This document shows positions 8,265 through 17,951 of a stretch of DNA of 64,000 nucleotides, in pieces. Under the pieces are notes generated by a model that saw nothing but the letters and a program-made list of their open reading frames with translations, did no database searches and was not told where the DNA came from. Within the stretch, counting starts at the first letter, position 1; each line of letters opens with the position of its first letter. Location of the stretch: the NCBI GenBank assembly GCA_964425915.1, contig CAYROO010000003.1, forward strand, positions 124,001-188,000, written 5' to 3'. The position numbers and the translations under genes were made by a program. This stretch comes from Polycyclovorans sp964425915 (GTDB lineage Bacteria; Pseudomonadota; Gammaproteobacteria; Nevskiales; Nevskiaceae).

Positions 8265-9560
8265 ATGTCCGACTATTCCCAGACCGTCCTCGTCATCGGC
8301 AGCGGCGGCCGCGAACACGCCATCGCCTGGAAACTGGCCCAATCGCCCCGGGTGGCGCGGGTGCTGGTGGCACCGGGTAACGCCGGCACCGCGCGGGAGG
8401 CGAAATGCGAAAACGTGGCGGTCGGCGCCGAGGACCTTGACGGCCTGCGCCAGCTGGCCGCGCGCGAAGCGGTGCACTTCACCGTGGTTGGGCCGGAAGG
8501 CCCGCTGGCCAAGGGCGTCGTGGACGCCTTCAAGGCCGAGGGCCGGCGCATCTTCGGGCCCACCCAGGCGGCGGCGCAGCTGGAAGCCAGCAAGGCCTTC
8601 ACCAAGGATTTCCTCAAGCGACATCGCATCCCCACCGCCGGTTACGAGGTTTTCACCACCATCGATCCGGCACTCGCCTACGTGCGGGCGCGTGGCGCGC
8701 CCATCGTCATCAAGGCCGACGGCCTCGCTGCCGGCAAGGGGGTGGTGGTGGCGATGACCCTGGCCGAGGCCGAGTCGGCGGTCCGCGACATGCTCAGTGG
8801 CAGCTTGCTGGGCGAAGCTGGTGCCCGTGTCGTCATCGAGGACTTTCTCGACGGCGAGGAGGCCAGCTTCATCGTCGTCGCCAGCGGCACCGACTACGTT
8901 CCGCTGGCCAGCAGCCAGGATCACAAGCGCGTATTTGATGGCGACCGCGGCCCCAATACCGGCGGCATGGGGGCCTACTCGCCAGCGCCGGTGGTGACGC
9001 CGGATGTCCATGCGCGCGTGTGCCGTGAGGTGATCGAGCCGACCTTGCGGGGCATGGCCGCCGAGGGTACGCCCTTCAGCGGCTTTCTCTACGCCGGCCT
9101 GATGATCGACCGCGATGGCGCCCCGCGCGTCATTGAGTTCAATGCCCGTCTGGGCGATCCGGAAACCCAGCCGCTGATGGCGCGCCTGGAGTCCGATTTG
9201 CTCGACCTGCTGGAGGCCGCGGTTGACGGCGGACTGTCGCAGCAACAGCCGCAGTGGGATCCGCAACCGGCACTCGGTGTGGTGATGGCCGCCGAGCATT
9301 ACCCAGCCAGCCCCAGCAAGGGGGATGTCATCACCGGCTTTGATCAGGTCCCGGCCGGCGTCAAAGTGTTCCATGCCGGTACTGCCGAGCAGAACGGCGA
9401 GGTGGTCACCGCCGGCGGACGCGTCCTCTGTGTGGTCGGCAAGGGCCCGCAGGTGCGGGATGCCCAGGCCGCGGCCTACAGCGGCGTCAACGTCATCCGC
9501 TGGCGCGGCGAGCACCACCGCAAGGACATCGGCTACCGCGCCGTGGCGCGCGGCGCCTGA
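8265..9560 (+). CDS. purD: Phosphoribosylamine-glycine ligase (GAR synthetase)
   Basis: Catalyses ATP-dependent condensation of 5-phosphoribosylamine with glycine in purine synthesis. At 431 residues it is the usual PurD length. The start VLVIGSGGREHAIAWKL is the conserved N-terminal motif. The ATP-grasp core includes IKADGLAAGKGVVVA and the catalytic stretch IEFNARLGDPETQ. The start is supported by an AAGGAAG ribosome site 6 bp upstream. It stands alone on the plus strand, converging with the patatin gene 3 bp away, and is not next to purH here. Confidence 0.97.
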   Translation: MSDYSQTVLVIGSGGREHAIAWKLAQSPRVARVLVAPGNAGTAREAKCENVAVGAEDLDGLRQLAAREAVHFTVVGPEGPLAKGVVDAFKAEGRRIFGPTQAAAQLEASKAFTKDFLKRHRIPTAGYEVFTTIDPALAYVRARGAPIVIKADGLAAGKGVVVAMTLAEAESAVRDMLSGSLLGEAGARVVIEDFLDGEEASFIVVASGTDYVPLASSQDHKRVFDGDRGPNTGGMGAYSPAPVVTPDVHARVCREVIEPTLRGMAAEGTPFSGFLYAGLMIDRDGAPRVIEFNARLGDPETQPLMARLESDLLDLLEAAVDGGLSQQQPQWDPQPALGVVMAAEHYPASPSKGDVITGFDQVPAGVKVFHAGTAEQNGEVVTAGGRVLCVVGKGPQVRDAQAAAYSGVNVIRWRGEHHRKDIGYRAVARGA

Positions 9561-9563
9561 GCG

Positions 9564-11345
9564 TCAGACGTCGCCGGCCAGCAGACCGTCGCGCAAGGGC
9601 GTCAGCTGTTCCATGGCGTGGGCGTAGCTACGCTCGATGACGGTATCGAACTGCTTCCAGTCGAATAGTGCGATACCGCTAACGGGCATGCGCAGGTAAA
9701 CGTCAGCGCTTTCGGCACGCAGCTTGCGCGCGGTCTCGCTGGTGACGGTGGCGGTGCGGAACATGATGCTGAAGAGCCCCGGCCGCTTGCTATCGGCCGC
9801 CCAGTTGAACAGGCCCTCCGGATCGGGCCCCTCGATGCCGGGCGCGCGCAGCTCACCACCGGTGGACACATCCGAGGCCACCACCAAACCGCGGTCGAGG
9901 TTCTTCATGATGTCAGTGGGCAGGCTGTTGAGCAGCGCACCATCGACCAGCAGGTCCTCGCGATACACCACCGGTGGCGCCACGCCGGGCACCGCCATGC
10001 TGGTGGCGGTCCACAGGTAGAGTGGACCGCGGTCGTGCACCTCGGCGCGCCCCCGCGACAGATTGCTCGAGACGCAGAAATAGGGCAGCCGCAGGTCCTC
10101 GATCTGACGGTCGCCGAAGATGTCGTGCAGGCGTCGGGTGAACTTGCGTCCGCGCACCAACGCCACGGACGGAAACAGGTAGTCATTGAGGAAATTGTTG
10201 TCGACGAAGGTTTCGCGAGCGATCTCGAGCATGGTCGGCGCGTCATGACCGCAGGCGCGCAGGGCGGCGAAGAACGCGCCCATGCTGCTGCCGCCGACGG
10301 CATCAACCGGAATGCCCAGCTCGTCGAGGGCGCGCATCAACCCCAGGTGCGCGAACCCGCGGGCGCCGCCGCCCCCCAGCACCAGGCCCACACCGCGCCC
10401 GGTGAGGGCGCGCGCGAGGCTGTGTAGATCCTCGCGGACCCCGGGCCGGACATAGAAGTGGGTGACGGCATTGATGCGCGCACGCCAGCCCAGCACATTG
10501 CCAGGGTCCTCGCCCTCCGCCCGCAGCACCAGCAGGTCGCGACTGGCCAGCGAGCCGCTCTGGCCCAGCTCGTCGATCATCACCGTGGCCATCGGCAGAG
10601 CGCCGCTGGGCACCACCATCAGCACCCGGTCGGCCTGGCGCATGCAGCGCCGCGCCCAGGGGCCGGCCGCCGCCGGGCAGGTGTAGACCAGGTAGCGGTA
10701 CTGCCGCTCCTGATCGGCCAGCCAGGTCATCAGGCGCTCATTGCGCGGACCGTCCTCAAACGGCGAAGCGGCTGCCCCTTCGCCCAGTGCGGCATCGACG
10801 GCAGCGGGATCGAGCAGGGCGGTGTCGCCCAGTTGCGCCAGACTGGCCACCAACTGCTGCGCCTGGGGTCGCACATCGAGACCGGGCACAGCGGGAATCA
10901 GGGCCACCGTGCGCTGCCCGCGGGTACGGGCGCGACGCTTTTCCTGCGCGGTGGGGCGCAGGCGATGCACGATCACCCGCACCGTCTGCAACAGCGCCAC
11001 CGGATTGGCCGCAAACAGGGCCACCAGGGTCGGTCGCTCCACCCGCAGCAGGATGCTGTCACGCACCGCAACCACAGCGGCCCGGTGGGGCTCGTCGGTG
11101 AGGACACCCATCTCGCCAATCGGCTCGCCGCGGCCGATCTCGCCCAGCACCTGCCCATCCGCGGCGAGCGCGCGCAGACGCCCGGACGCCACCACGTAGA
11201 CGGCATCCGTGGCCTCGCCGATGGCGAACAGCCGCTCGCCGCCGCGCAGGCCCACCACTTCGGCCTGATCGGCCAGCGCTTCGACCACCCCGGGATCGAC
11301 CTCGGCGAACAGGGGGCTGTCCGCCAGCACGGCACGCACGTCCAT
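9564..11345 (-). CDS. Patatin-like phospholipase with cyclic-nucleotide-binding domain (NTE/RssA-like)
   Basis: A 593-residue protein. Residues 1-130 form a cNMP-binding domain (GERLFAIGEATDAVYVVASG, PIGEMGVL). A linker of about 170 residues follows, then a patatin domain. The patatin catalytic parts are visible: oxyanion loop GGGGARG, nucleophile GSSMG, and the Asp of DGALLNSLP. The architecture matches the neuropathy-target-esterase/RssA-like group, which hydrolyses lysophospholipids. Whether it binds cAMP cannot be read directly. The ATG overlaps the stop of the M2 peptidase gene (TGATG), so the two are coupled. Confidence 0.9.
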   Translation of the reverse strand: MDVRAVLADSPLFAEVDPGVVEALADQAEVVGLRGGERLFAIGEATDAVYVVASGRLRALAADGQVLGEIGRGEPIGEMGVLTDEPHRAAVVAVRDSILLRVERPTLVALFAANPVALLQTVRVIVHRLRPTAQEKRRARTRGQRTVALIPAVPGLDVRPQAQQLVASLAQLGDTALLDPAAVDAALGEGAAASPFEDGPRNERLMTWLADQERQYRYLVYTCPAAAGPWARRCMRQADRVLMVVPSGALPMATVMIDELGQSGSLASRDLLVLRAEGEDPGNVLGWRARINAVTHFYVRPGVREDLHSLARALTGRGVGLVLGGGGARGFAHLGLMRALDELGIPVDAVGGSSMGAFFAALRACGHDAPTMLEIARETFVDNNFLNDYLFPSVALVRGRKFTRRLHDIFGDRQIEDLRLPYFCVSSNLSRGRAEVHDRGPLYLWTATSMAVPGVAPPVVYREDLLVDGALLNSLPTDIMKNLDRGLVVASDVSTGGELRAPGIEGPDPEGLFNWAADSKRPGLFSIMFRTATVTSETARKLRAESADVYLRMPVSGIALFDWKQFDTVIERSYAHAMEQLTPLRDGLLAGDV

Positions 11346-13261
11346 CAGCCGGCCTCCGGCCAGCCGCAGCTGCGGCCCTGGTTCTGGCTTGCCAACCATT
11401 GCAACAGCGGCTGGAAATAGTCGATCAGCGCGGAGGCATCCATGGTCCGCTGTCCGGTCAGCGCCTCCAGACTGTCCTGCCAGGGCTGGCTGGCACCCAA
11501 CGACAACATCTCGCGCAGCCGCGCACCGGCCTCCGGATTGCCGTAGATATCGCAACGGTGCAGCGGGCCGTCGTGACCGGCGGCCTCGCACAGCGCCTTT
11601 TGGAACTGAAACTGCAGCACAAAGGCCAGAAAATAACGGGTGTACGGCGTGTTGCCGGGGATGTGGTACTTCGCCCCTGGGTCAAACGCGGCTGGCCCGC
11701 GTGGCAGCGGCGGCGACACCCCTTGGTAGCGGGCGCGCAGCGCCCACCAGGCCTCGTTGTAGGCCGGCGGCAGCACCTCGCCGGAAAACACCTGCCAGCG
11801 CCACTGATCCACCAGCTTGCCCCAGGGCAGGAAGGTGATCTTGTCCAGCGCCAGTTTCATCTGCTGGTTGATCTCGGCTCGCGGGTCGTCGCCGGCATCG
11901 CGGACCAGCCCGATCTTGGCAAGGTGCGCCGGTGTCAGGCTCAGGGTGATGGTGTCACCCACCGCCTCGTGAAAGCCGTCATGCGCGCCGATCTGGAACA
12001 GCGGCGGCAGGTCGTTGTACATCAGGTAGTAATAGATGTGCCCCAGCTCATGGTGGATGGTGAAGAGCTGGTCCTCGTCGGGCTCGATGCACTGTTTGAT
12101 CCGCACATCACCGCGGAAGTCGAGGTCCCAGGCACTGGCATGACAGACCACTTCGCGATCGCGCGGCTTGACCAACAGCGAACGCGCCCAGAAGCTGTCC
12201 GGCAGCGCCGGAAAGCCCAACGAGGTGTAGAAGTCCTCGGCGATGCGGGTCATCTCGGTGGCGATATCGTGATCGGCTGCGTGCGCGATTTCGGCCTGGT
12301 CCACGGGGGTGAGTGGCGCTGATGCCGCCGCCGTACGGGCCGCCAGCGCCGCCGCTCGCCGGGCGCGCAGCGCGGCACTGACATCGAGGTCGCCAACGCC
12401 TGGATACGGCGCCATCAGGGGATACAGATTGGACCATTGCTGCGCCCACATGTTGCCCAGCAGGTGTGCCGGGATCAGACCCTGCGGTGGCACGACTGCA
12501 TCGCCGTAATGGGTGTTGAGGGTGGCCCGCACGTGGCAATGCAGCGCCTCGTAGAGCGGCGACACCTGTATCCACAGTCGTTCGACTTCCTCAGCAAAGG
12601 CCGCGGGCGACATGTCGTAGCCGCCCCGCCAGACCTCGCCTGTATCGGCCGCGCCCATCTCACGCGCGCCGTTGTTCATCAAGGTGACGAAACGTGCGTA
12701 GTCGGCCCGCAGCGGCTCGGCGGCGGTGCGCCAGCCCGCCCAGGCGTCCGCCATGGCTTCCGGGCGCTGCTGCAGGTCGACATTGTTGAGGATCTTCTCG
12801 ATCTCCGGCAGTGACAGGCAGGGCCGTCCATCCTCGGGGCACCATTTGGCAGCCCCGTAGTGGGCCTCCATCCTGGCCATCAGCGTCGCCAGTTCGGCCT
12901 GCTCTGCCGGATCCGAGGACACCGGGGCCACCACGTTCCGCAACAGGGCGAGCGCGCGCGCAGTGTCCGGCTGCAGGCCGGGTACGCCAACAAAGGCCTT
13001 GGCCGCCTCAAGATTGCGCGCCGAAGCCGCCAGCCATTCCTCACCCGCCGCCGCGGACAGACGCTGGCTGTCCGGGGTGATGTAGGTGGCGCCCACCCAG
13101 AATGCCGAGGACAGCCGCGGCACCTGTTCGAGTTGCCATTGATTGATCGACGCCACCAGGGCATCGGCATCCGCCGGCGTGGGCGCCGGCGGGGGCGCCG
13201 GCGGCCGCGAACAGGCCACCAGCAGACAGCCGGACAGCAAGGCGATCCCACACGTGCGCAT
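11345..13261 (-). CDS. Peptidase M2 (ACE-like dipeptidyl carboxypeptidase), lipoprotein
   Basis: A 638-residue zinc peptidase of family M2, the bacterial relatives of angiotensin-converting enzyme, which remove C-terminal dipeptides. HHELGH has its HExxH at about 404-408, and the third ligand motif HEAVGD begins near 431. The N terminus is a lipoprotein signal with lipobox LVAC (Cys17) followed by a Pro/Ala-rich linker, so it should be anchored in the envelope. It begins 3 bp after the stop of the POT transporter gene. Together they look like a unit that trims peptides outside the inner membrane and imports the dipeptides. Confidence 0.92.
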   Translation of the reverse strand: MRTCGIALLSGCLLVACSRPPAPPPAPTPADADALVASINQWQLEQVPRLSSAFWVGATYITPDSQRLSAAAGEEWLAASARNLEAAKAFVGVPGLQPDTARALALLRNVVAPVSSDPAEQAELATLMARMEAHYGAAKWCPEDGRPCLSLPEIEKILNNVDLQQRPEAMADAWAGWRTAAEPLRADYARFVTLMNNGAREMGAADTGEVWRGGYDMSPAAFAEEVERLWIQVSPLYEALHCHVRATLNTHYGDAVVPPQGLIPAHLLGNMWAQQWSNLYPLMAPYPGVGDLDVSAALRARRAAALAARTAAASAPLTPVDQAEIAHAADHDIATEMTRIAEDFYTSLGFPALPDSFWARSLLVKPRDREVVCHASAWDLDFRGDVRIKQCIEPDEDQLFTIHHELGHIYYYLMYNDLPPLFQIGAHDGFHEAVGDTITLSLTPAHLAKIGLVRDAGDDPRAEINQQMKLALDKITFLPWGKLVDQWRWQVFSGEVLPPAYNEAWWALRARYQGVSPPLPRGPAAFDPGAKYHIPGNTPYTRYFLAFVLQFQFQKALCEAAGHDGPLHRCDIYGNPEAGARLREMLSLGASQPWQDSLEALTGQRTMDASALIDYFQPLLQWLASQNQGRSCGWPEAG

Positions 13262-13264
13262 GAT

Positions 13265-14737
13265 TCAGGACTCCACAGCGGGCCGATGCGTCAACCGCGC
13301 AATCGGCCGCGACAACACCAGCATGATCACTCCGGCCAGCCCGACCACCACCACAATGGTGGCGAAGCGCTGCGGCAGCTCGACCAGGGCCTCGTCACCG
13401 AAATGGCCGGCGATGAGACCGCCGATCAGGTTACCCAGCGCCGCCCCCATGAACCAGGTGCCCATCATCTGTCCCACCAGTCGACGCGGCGCCAGCTGGG
13501 TGACCGCAGACAATCCGACCGGCGACAGGCACAGCTCGCCGGTGGTGTGCAGCAGATAGGTCAGGATCAACCAGGTCGGCAGCACCTGCTCGCCGGCCAC
13601 GACGTACAGCGAGGCGAATCCCAGCACAGCGAAACCGGCGGCCAGCTGCAGCAGCCCCAGAGCAAACTTGACCGGCGTCGACGGCGACAGGTTGTGCTGC
13701 GCCAGCTTGACCCACAGCGCGGCGAAGGCGGGCGCGAACAGAATGATGAACAGCGGGTTGACCGACTGCAACCAGCTGGCGGGGAGCTCCCAGCCGCCGA
13801 TCATCCGGTCGGTGTACCGCTCCGCGAACAGGGTGAACGACGATCCGGCCTGCTCGAAACCACTCCAGAAAACGGCTGCCGCCACGAAGAACACCGCGAT
13901 CACCCCCACCCGGCGACGCTCGTCCTGATCGAGGCCGGCAAACAACAGCACCCAGAGGAAGAACAAGGCGGCGGCTACGATGATCGCGCCCACCGCATGA
14001 CCCGCCAGCCGCACCGGATCGATCACCCACCAACCCGCCAGCGCCGACAGCACCGCCGCGCCGAGCGCAGCCAGCGCCAACCACACCAGGGCGGTGTCAC
14101 GGCGACGCGAGGCGATCCTCAGCGGCGCTGGATGTTGACCGGCGATCGAGAGATGGCGCGCGCCCAGCCGGAACTGGGCCAAGCCCAGCAGCATGCAGAC
14201 CCCCGCCGCGCCGAAGCCGGCGTGCCAGCTGACGGTCTCCCCCAGCCATCCACAGACCAGCGGGCCAAGAAAGGCGCCCAGGTTGATACCCATGTAAAAC
14301 AGCGAGAAGCCCGCATCGCGGCGGGCGCCGCCTTGCGGATACAGCTCGCCGACCAGGGTGCTGATGTTGGGCTTGAGCAAGCCGGTGCCGATGACGATCA
14401 GCACCAGGCCGACGTAGAACGTGGACGACGTCGGTAGCGCCATCGTGAAATGGCCCAGGGCGATGACGATGCCGCCGTACCAGATCGCCTGCTGCTGGCC
14501 GATCAGACGATCCGCCACCCAGCCCCCGGGCACCGCCAGCAGATAGACCGCTGCGGTGTAGAGACCGTAGATCGCAGTGGCGGTCCGGTCATCCAGCCCC
14601 AGCCCGCCAGATTCCACTCCGGCCACCATCGCCAGCACCAGGATGGCGCGCATGCCGTAGAAGCTGAAGCGCTCCCACATCTCGGTGAAGAACAGGGTGG
14701 CCAGCCCCCGCGGCTGGCCCAACCAGGTCGATGACAT
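13265..14737 (-). CDS. Proton-dependent oligopeptide transporter (POT family)
   Basis: A 490-residue major-facilitator transporter of the POT/PTR2 family, importing di- and tripeptides with protons. It carries the diagnostic ATLFFTEMWERFSFYGMRA motif (ExxERFxxYG) near the N terminus and the second POT signature GINLGAFLGPLVCGWLGE further on. About 14 membrane segments are evident. The start MSSTWLG was chosen over an in-frame ATG 42 bp upstream because the ExxER helix then falls at the usual distance. It is the first gene of the POT-M2 peptidase-patatin run. Confidence 0.93.
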   Translation of the reverse strand: MSSTWLGQPRGLATLFFTEMWERFSFYGMRAILVLAMVAGVESGGLGLDDRTATAIYGLYTAAVYLLAVPGGWVADRLIGQQQAIWYGGIVIALGHFTMALPTSSTFYVGLVLIVIGTGLLKPNISTLVGELYPQGGARRDAGFSLFYMGINLGAFLGPLVCGWLGETVSWHAGFGAAGVCMLLGLAQFRLGARHLSIAGQHPAPLRIASRRRDTALVWLALAALGAAVLSALAGWWVIDPVRLAGHAVGAIIVAAALFFLWVLLFAGLDQDERRRVGVIAVFFVAAAVFWSGFEQAGSSFTLFAERYTDRMIGGWELPASWLQSVNPLFIILFAPAFAALWVKLAQHNLSPSTPVKFALGLLQLAAGFAVLGFASLYVVAGEQVLPTWLILTYLLHTTGELCLSPVGLSAVTQLAPRRLVGQMMGTWFMGAALGNLIGGLIAGHFGDEALVELPQRFATIVVVVGLAGVIMLVLSRPIARLTHRPAVES

Positions 14738-14792
14738 CAATGACGGCTCCCTTTGCGTCTTCGTCGCACGGTGTCGCAAAGCGCGAAACGGG

Positions 14793-15272
14793 TCAATGCA
14801 GCAGGGCCGGCACCCCCCAGCCGATCAAGGCGACCAGCAGTGCGGTGCCGATCAGGACCAGCAGTCCCCACAGCAGGCAGCCGAGCCGTCGCGTTGGTGC
14901 GGGCGCTGGTGGCGGCGGCGCCTGCGCGTCCAGGTAAGCCTCCAACAGCCGCAGATTGCGGGTATTGGCCTTGAATACGAAATCGGCGACATCACCCACC
15001 CCGGGGACCAGACCCAGCAGGAAGTCGACTGCCACGTTGCCGACCATCTTCACCACCAGCCGGCGGGGCGCACCGAGCCCGACGGCCTGATGAATCGCGA
15101 AGCCCGAAAGCACCAGGCCAACGAGGTCGCCGGCAAACGGCACCAGGCCGATCACCGCCTCCAGACCAAAGCGGATACCGGTGCCGGGAATGCGAAACTG
15201 GTCGTCCAGCCAGCCGGTCAGCCGGCGCAGCCGCCGTCGGGCGGCCTCGACGGTGGCGAGATCGGTTGTCAT
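14793..15272 (-). CDS. DUF4112 membrane protein
   Basis: A 159-residue protein of the DUF4112 family, recognised from the pattern LVPFAGDLVGLVLSGF... LLGLVPGVGDVADFVFKAN, where GDxxG- and GDVADF-type motifs sit at the ends of hydrophobic helices. A Pro-rich spacer and a C-terminal membrane segment follow. Function unknown. A GTG 33 bp upstream could also serve as the start. It is divergent from plsB and precedes the POT transporter on the same strand with a 55-bp gap. Confidence 0.75.
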   Translation of the reverse strand: MTTDLATVEAARRRLRRLTGWLDDQFRIPGTGIRFGLEAVIGLVPFAGDLVGLVLSGFAIHQAVGLGAPRRLVVKMVGNVAVDFLLGLVPGVGDVADFVFKANTRNLRLLEAYLDAQAPPPPAPAPTRRLGCLLWGLLVLIGTALLVALIGWGVPALLH

Positions 15273-15369
15273 GGTGTCGGCGGAGCCTTGGTTTAGACTT
15301 TTCACATCTCAAGGGTAATCGAGCGCCCCGGCGAGGGTGCGGCAACAGGTCCGGGAGGGCCGACACGGA

Positions 15370-17880
15370 ATGGCAGGCACCATTGCAGGGCTGCTGTATG
15401 CGCTGGCCTGGACGATCTTTCGTCCGTTCAGCCGTTATCTGCGCTACCGCACCATTCCCAACCCCCTGGGTGAGGGCTTGAAGCTCGACCCCAGCCGCCC
15501 GGTGGTGTACGTGCTGGCCACGCGCGACTGGAGCGACGTGTTCGTGCTGGACCGGATCTGTCGCGATCTGAAGTTGCCACGGCCCACCCGCACCGGCGAC
15601 GACTTTCCCACCGTGCAGCGTCCCGGCGTCCTCTATCTACCGGCACTGCTCGAAGAACGGCGCCAGGCCACCGAGCTGTCGCGATTGATCGAGACGGCGG
15701 CCGACACCCGCGATTTCGACGCCCAGGTGGTGCCGGTGTCGATCTTTTGGGGCCGCGACCCCGGCTCCGAGACCAGCTGGTTCCGCCTGCTGTTTGCCGA
15801 CAGTGTGCAAGCCGGTCGCATTCGCAAGCTGTTCATCATGCTGGCCAACGGCCGCAGCATCCTGGCCAATTTCGGCCTCCCGCTATCGTTCCGCGACTAC
15901 ATGGATCGCGCCCCCAGTGCTGCTCTGGGCCAGCGCAAGCTGACGCGCGTCTTGCACTTCCACTTTCTACGCGCCCGCACCGCAGCGCTGGGCCCTACCC
16001 TGTTGCGGCGAGGAGTGGTCGTCGACGGGCTGCTGGCCTCACCCGGGGTGCAGGCCGCGATCGAGGCCGAGACTGCCGGCGGCCAGACCAGCCACGCCCA
16101 GGCGCTGCAGCGCGCACGTCGCTATGGCGAGGAGATCGCCGCCGACTATTCGACCGCCGCCATCAACCTGCTCGAACGGTTCATGGGCGGCGTGGTGTTC
16201 AAGCGAGTATTCCGGGAAATTGACGTCCGTGGCCTGGACCGTGTTCGCGAGTGGGCGCAGGGCCACGAGATCATCTATATGCCCTCGCATCGCAGCCATG
16301 CCGACTACCTGCTGGTGAGCTATGCCCTTTATCACGGTGGGCTGGTGCCGCCCCATATCGCAGCCGGCATCAACCTCAATTTCTGGCCGGTGGGCGGGCT
16401 GCTGCGCCGCTGCGGCGCTTTTTACATGCGTCGAACTTTTGCCGGCAACAGGCTGTACACCGCGGTGTTCCGGGCCTATGTCGACGCCCTGATCCAGCGC
16501 GGCTATTCCATCGAGTTCTTTCCCGAGGGCGGACGCAGCCGTACCGGACGGCTGCTGCCCCCCAAGACCGGACTGTTGTCGATGGTGGTGGAAGCGAGCC
16601 TGCGCCAACGATCGCGCAAAGTGGCCTTGGTGCCGGTCTACATCGGTTACGACAAGTGCTGGGAGGTGGCGAGCTACTCCAAGGAGCTGCGCGGGGCGCA
16701 GAAAACCAAGGAGTCGGCGGATGGCCTGCTCAAGGCCGGCAAAATCCTCGCCAAGAGCTACGGCAAGGCGTACATCAACTTCGCCGAGCCGATTCCTCTG
16801 CAGGATTACGCCGACGCGCACCTGCCGGGCTGGCGCGACAGCCTGGTCGCGGACCGTGAGGACAAGCCCGAGGGCTTCAAGCGCTTCGTCAGCGACCTCG
16901 CTTTCGAGAGTTCGCGCCGCACCAACGCCGCCGCCGTCGCCAACCCCAACGGCCTGGCCGCGGTGGCGCTGCTCGCCAGCCCCCAGCGCGCGGTGTCGCG
17001 CGACGAGTACATCGAGCAGATCGGGCACCTGATCTGGCTGCTCAAGGGCCTGCCGCTGGGACCCGATCAGGTTTTGCCGGAGACCCGCCCCAGCGCCGTG
17101 GTTGACTGGGCGGCGCCGATCGCGCGCATCGCCCAGGTGAGCCATGCCTGGGGCGACGTCTACGGCGTCGCCGGTCGTGATGCGGTACTGATGACCTACA
17201 ACCGCAACAACATTCAGCATCTGTTCGCCATCCCCGGACTGATCGCCAACCTCTACCGGACCCGCTGGGTGCTCAGCGAGGATGCCCTCTTGACCGGAGT
17301 CCGTGCGCTCTACCCGTTCTTGCGCACTGAGTTCTTCCTGCCGTGGGCGCCGGAGGATATCGATGGCGTCACCCGACAGTGTCTGGAGGTGATGCTGCAA
17401 CTGGGGCTGCTGGAACGCGAGGATGAGCAGCGCCTGCGTCGACCGGAGGTCACCCACCCCTCGTTCTCAACCCTGTCGATGCTGGGCCGGGTGATGAGCG
17501 AAACCCTGGAGCGCTACTGCATGACCGCCCTGCTGCTGGCGCACGAGCGGCGAACCCAGCAAAAGCTGCCGCGCGAGCGCTTCGAAGGCGACTGTCGTTT
17601 GATGGCCGAACGCATGGCCTTACTGACCGGCCGCGACGCCCCCGAGTTCTTCGACAAGACCCTGTTCCGCGGCTACCTCAACACCCTGATCGAGATCGGT
17701 CTGGTCACCGAAACCACTGAGCGCACCCTGGCGGTGGACGCCCGGATCGACCGCATCGCGGAACGCTCGCTGGAACTGCTATCGGACGAAGCGCGGCAGA
17801 CCCTGCTGCAGCTGCTTCAGCGGCGCAAGCCTGCCAGTGACGCCGAGGGCGACCCCACGGCGTCGGTCGCGAGCGGCTAG
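15370..17880 (+). CDS. plsB: Glycerol-3-phosphate acyltransferase PlsB
   Basis: Membrane-associated enzyme transferring acyl groups from acyl-ACP or acyl-CoA to position 1 of glycerol-3-phosphate. At 836 residues it is slightly longer than E. coli PlsB (807). The HX4D catalytic motif reads HRSHAD at about 307-312, and the glycerol-phosphate site FFPEGGRSRTGR follows at about 386. Both are diagnostic. The ATG at 15370 is preferred to an in-frame GTG 33 bp upstream because a GGGAGGG purine run precedes it. It is a single gene, divergent from the DUF4112 gene. Confidence 0.96.
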   Translation: MAGTIAGLLYALAWTIFRPFSRYLRYRTIPNPLGEGLKLDPSRPVVYVLATRDWSDVFVLDRICRDLKLPRPTRTGDDFPTVQRPGVLYLPALLEERRQATELSRLIETAADTRDFDAQVVPVSIFWGRDPGSETSWFRLLFADSVQAGRIRKLFIMLANGRSILANFGLPLSFRDYMDRAPSAALGQRKLTRVLHFHFLRARTAALGPTLLRRGVVVDGLLASPGVQAAIEAETAGGQTSHAQALQRARRYGEEIAADYSTAAINLLERFMGGVVFKRVFREIDVRGLDRVREWAQGHEIIYMPSHRSHADYLLVSYALYHGGLVPPHIAAGINLNFWPVGGLLRRCGAFYMRRTFAGNRLYTAVFRAYVDALIQRGYSIEFFPEGGRSRTGRLLPPKTGLLSMVVEASLRQRSRKVALVPVYIGYDKCWEVASYSKELRGAQKTKESADGLLKAGKILAKSYGKAYINFAEPIPLQDYADAHLPGWRDSLVADREDKPEGFKRFVSDLAFESSRRTNAAAVANPNGLAAVALLASPQRAVSRDEYIEQIGHLIWLLKGLPLGPDQVLPETRPSAVVDWAAPIARIAQVSHAWGDVYGVAGRDAVLMTYNRNNIQHLFAIPGLIANLYRTRWVLSEDALLTGVRALYPFLRTEFFLPWAPEDIDGVTRQCLEVMLQLGLLEREDEQRLRRPEVTHPSFSTLSMLGRVMSETLERYCMTALLLAHERRTQQKLPRERFEGDCRLMAERMALLTGRDAPEFFDKTLFRGYLNTLIEIGLVTETTERTLAVDARIDRIAERSLELLSDEARQTLLQLLQRRKPASDAEGDPTASVASG

Positions 17881-17951
17881 AATCAGGGCGTAATTAGATG
17901 ATCGTGCCCGATGCGGGTGCGAGATGCCCATTTCCTCCGCCTGGAGTTGTC

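Noticed and set aside
12860..14437. 525-codon open frame antisense to the POT transporter and M2 peptidase
   Set aside because: Very rich in Gln, Arg and His, with no domain. Explained by GC-rich shadow coding.
16039..17457. 472-codon open frame antisense to plsB
   Set aside because: Lies fully inside plsB, whose catalytic motifs are intact. Composition is typical of a shadow frame.
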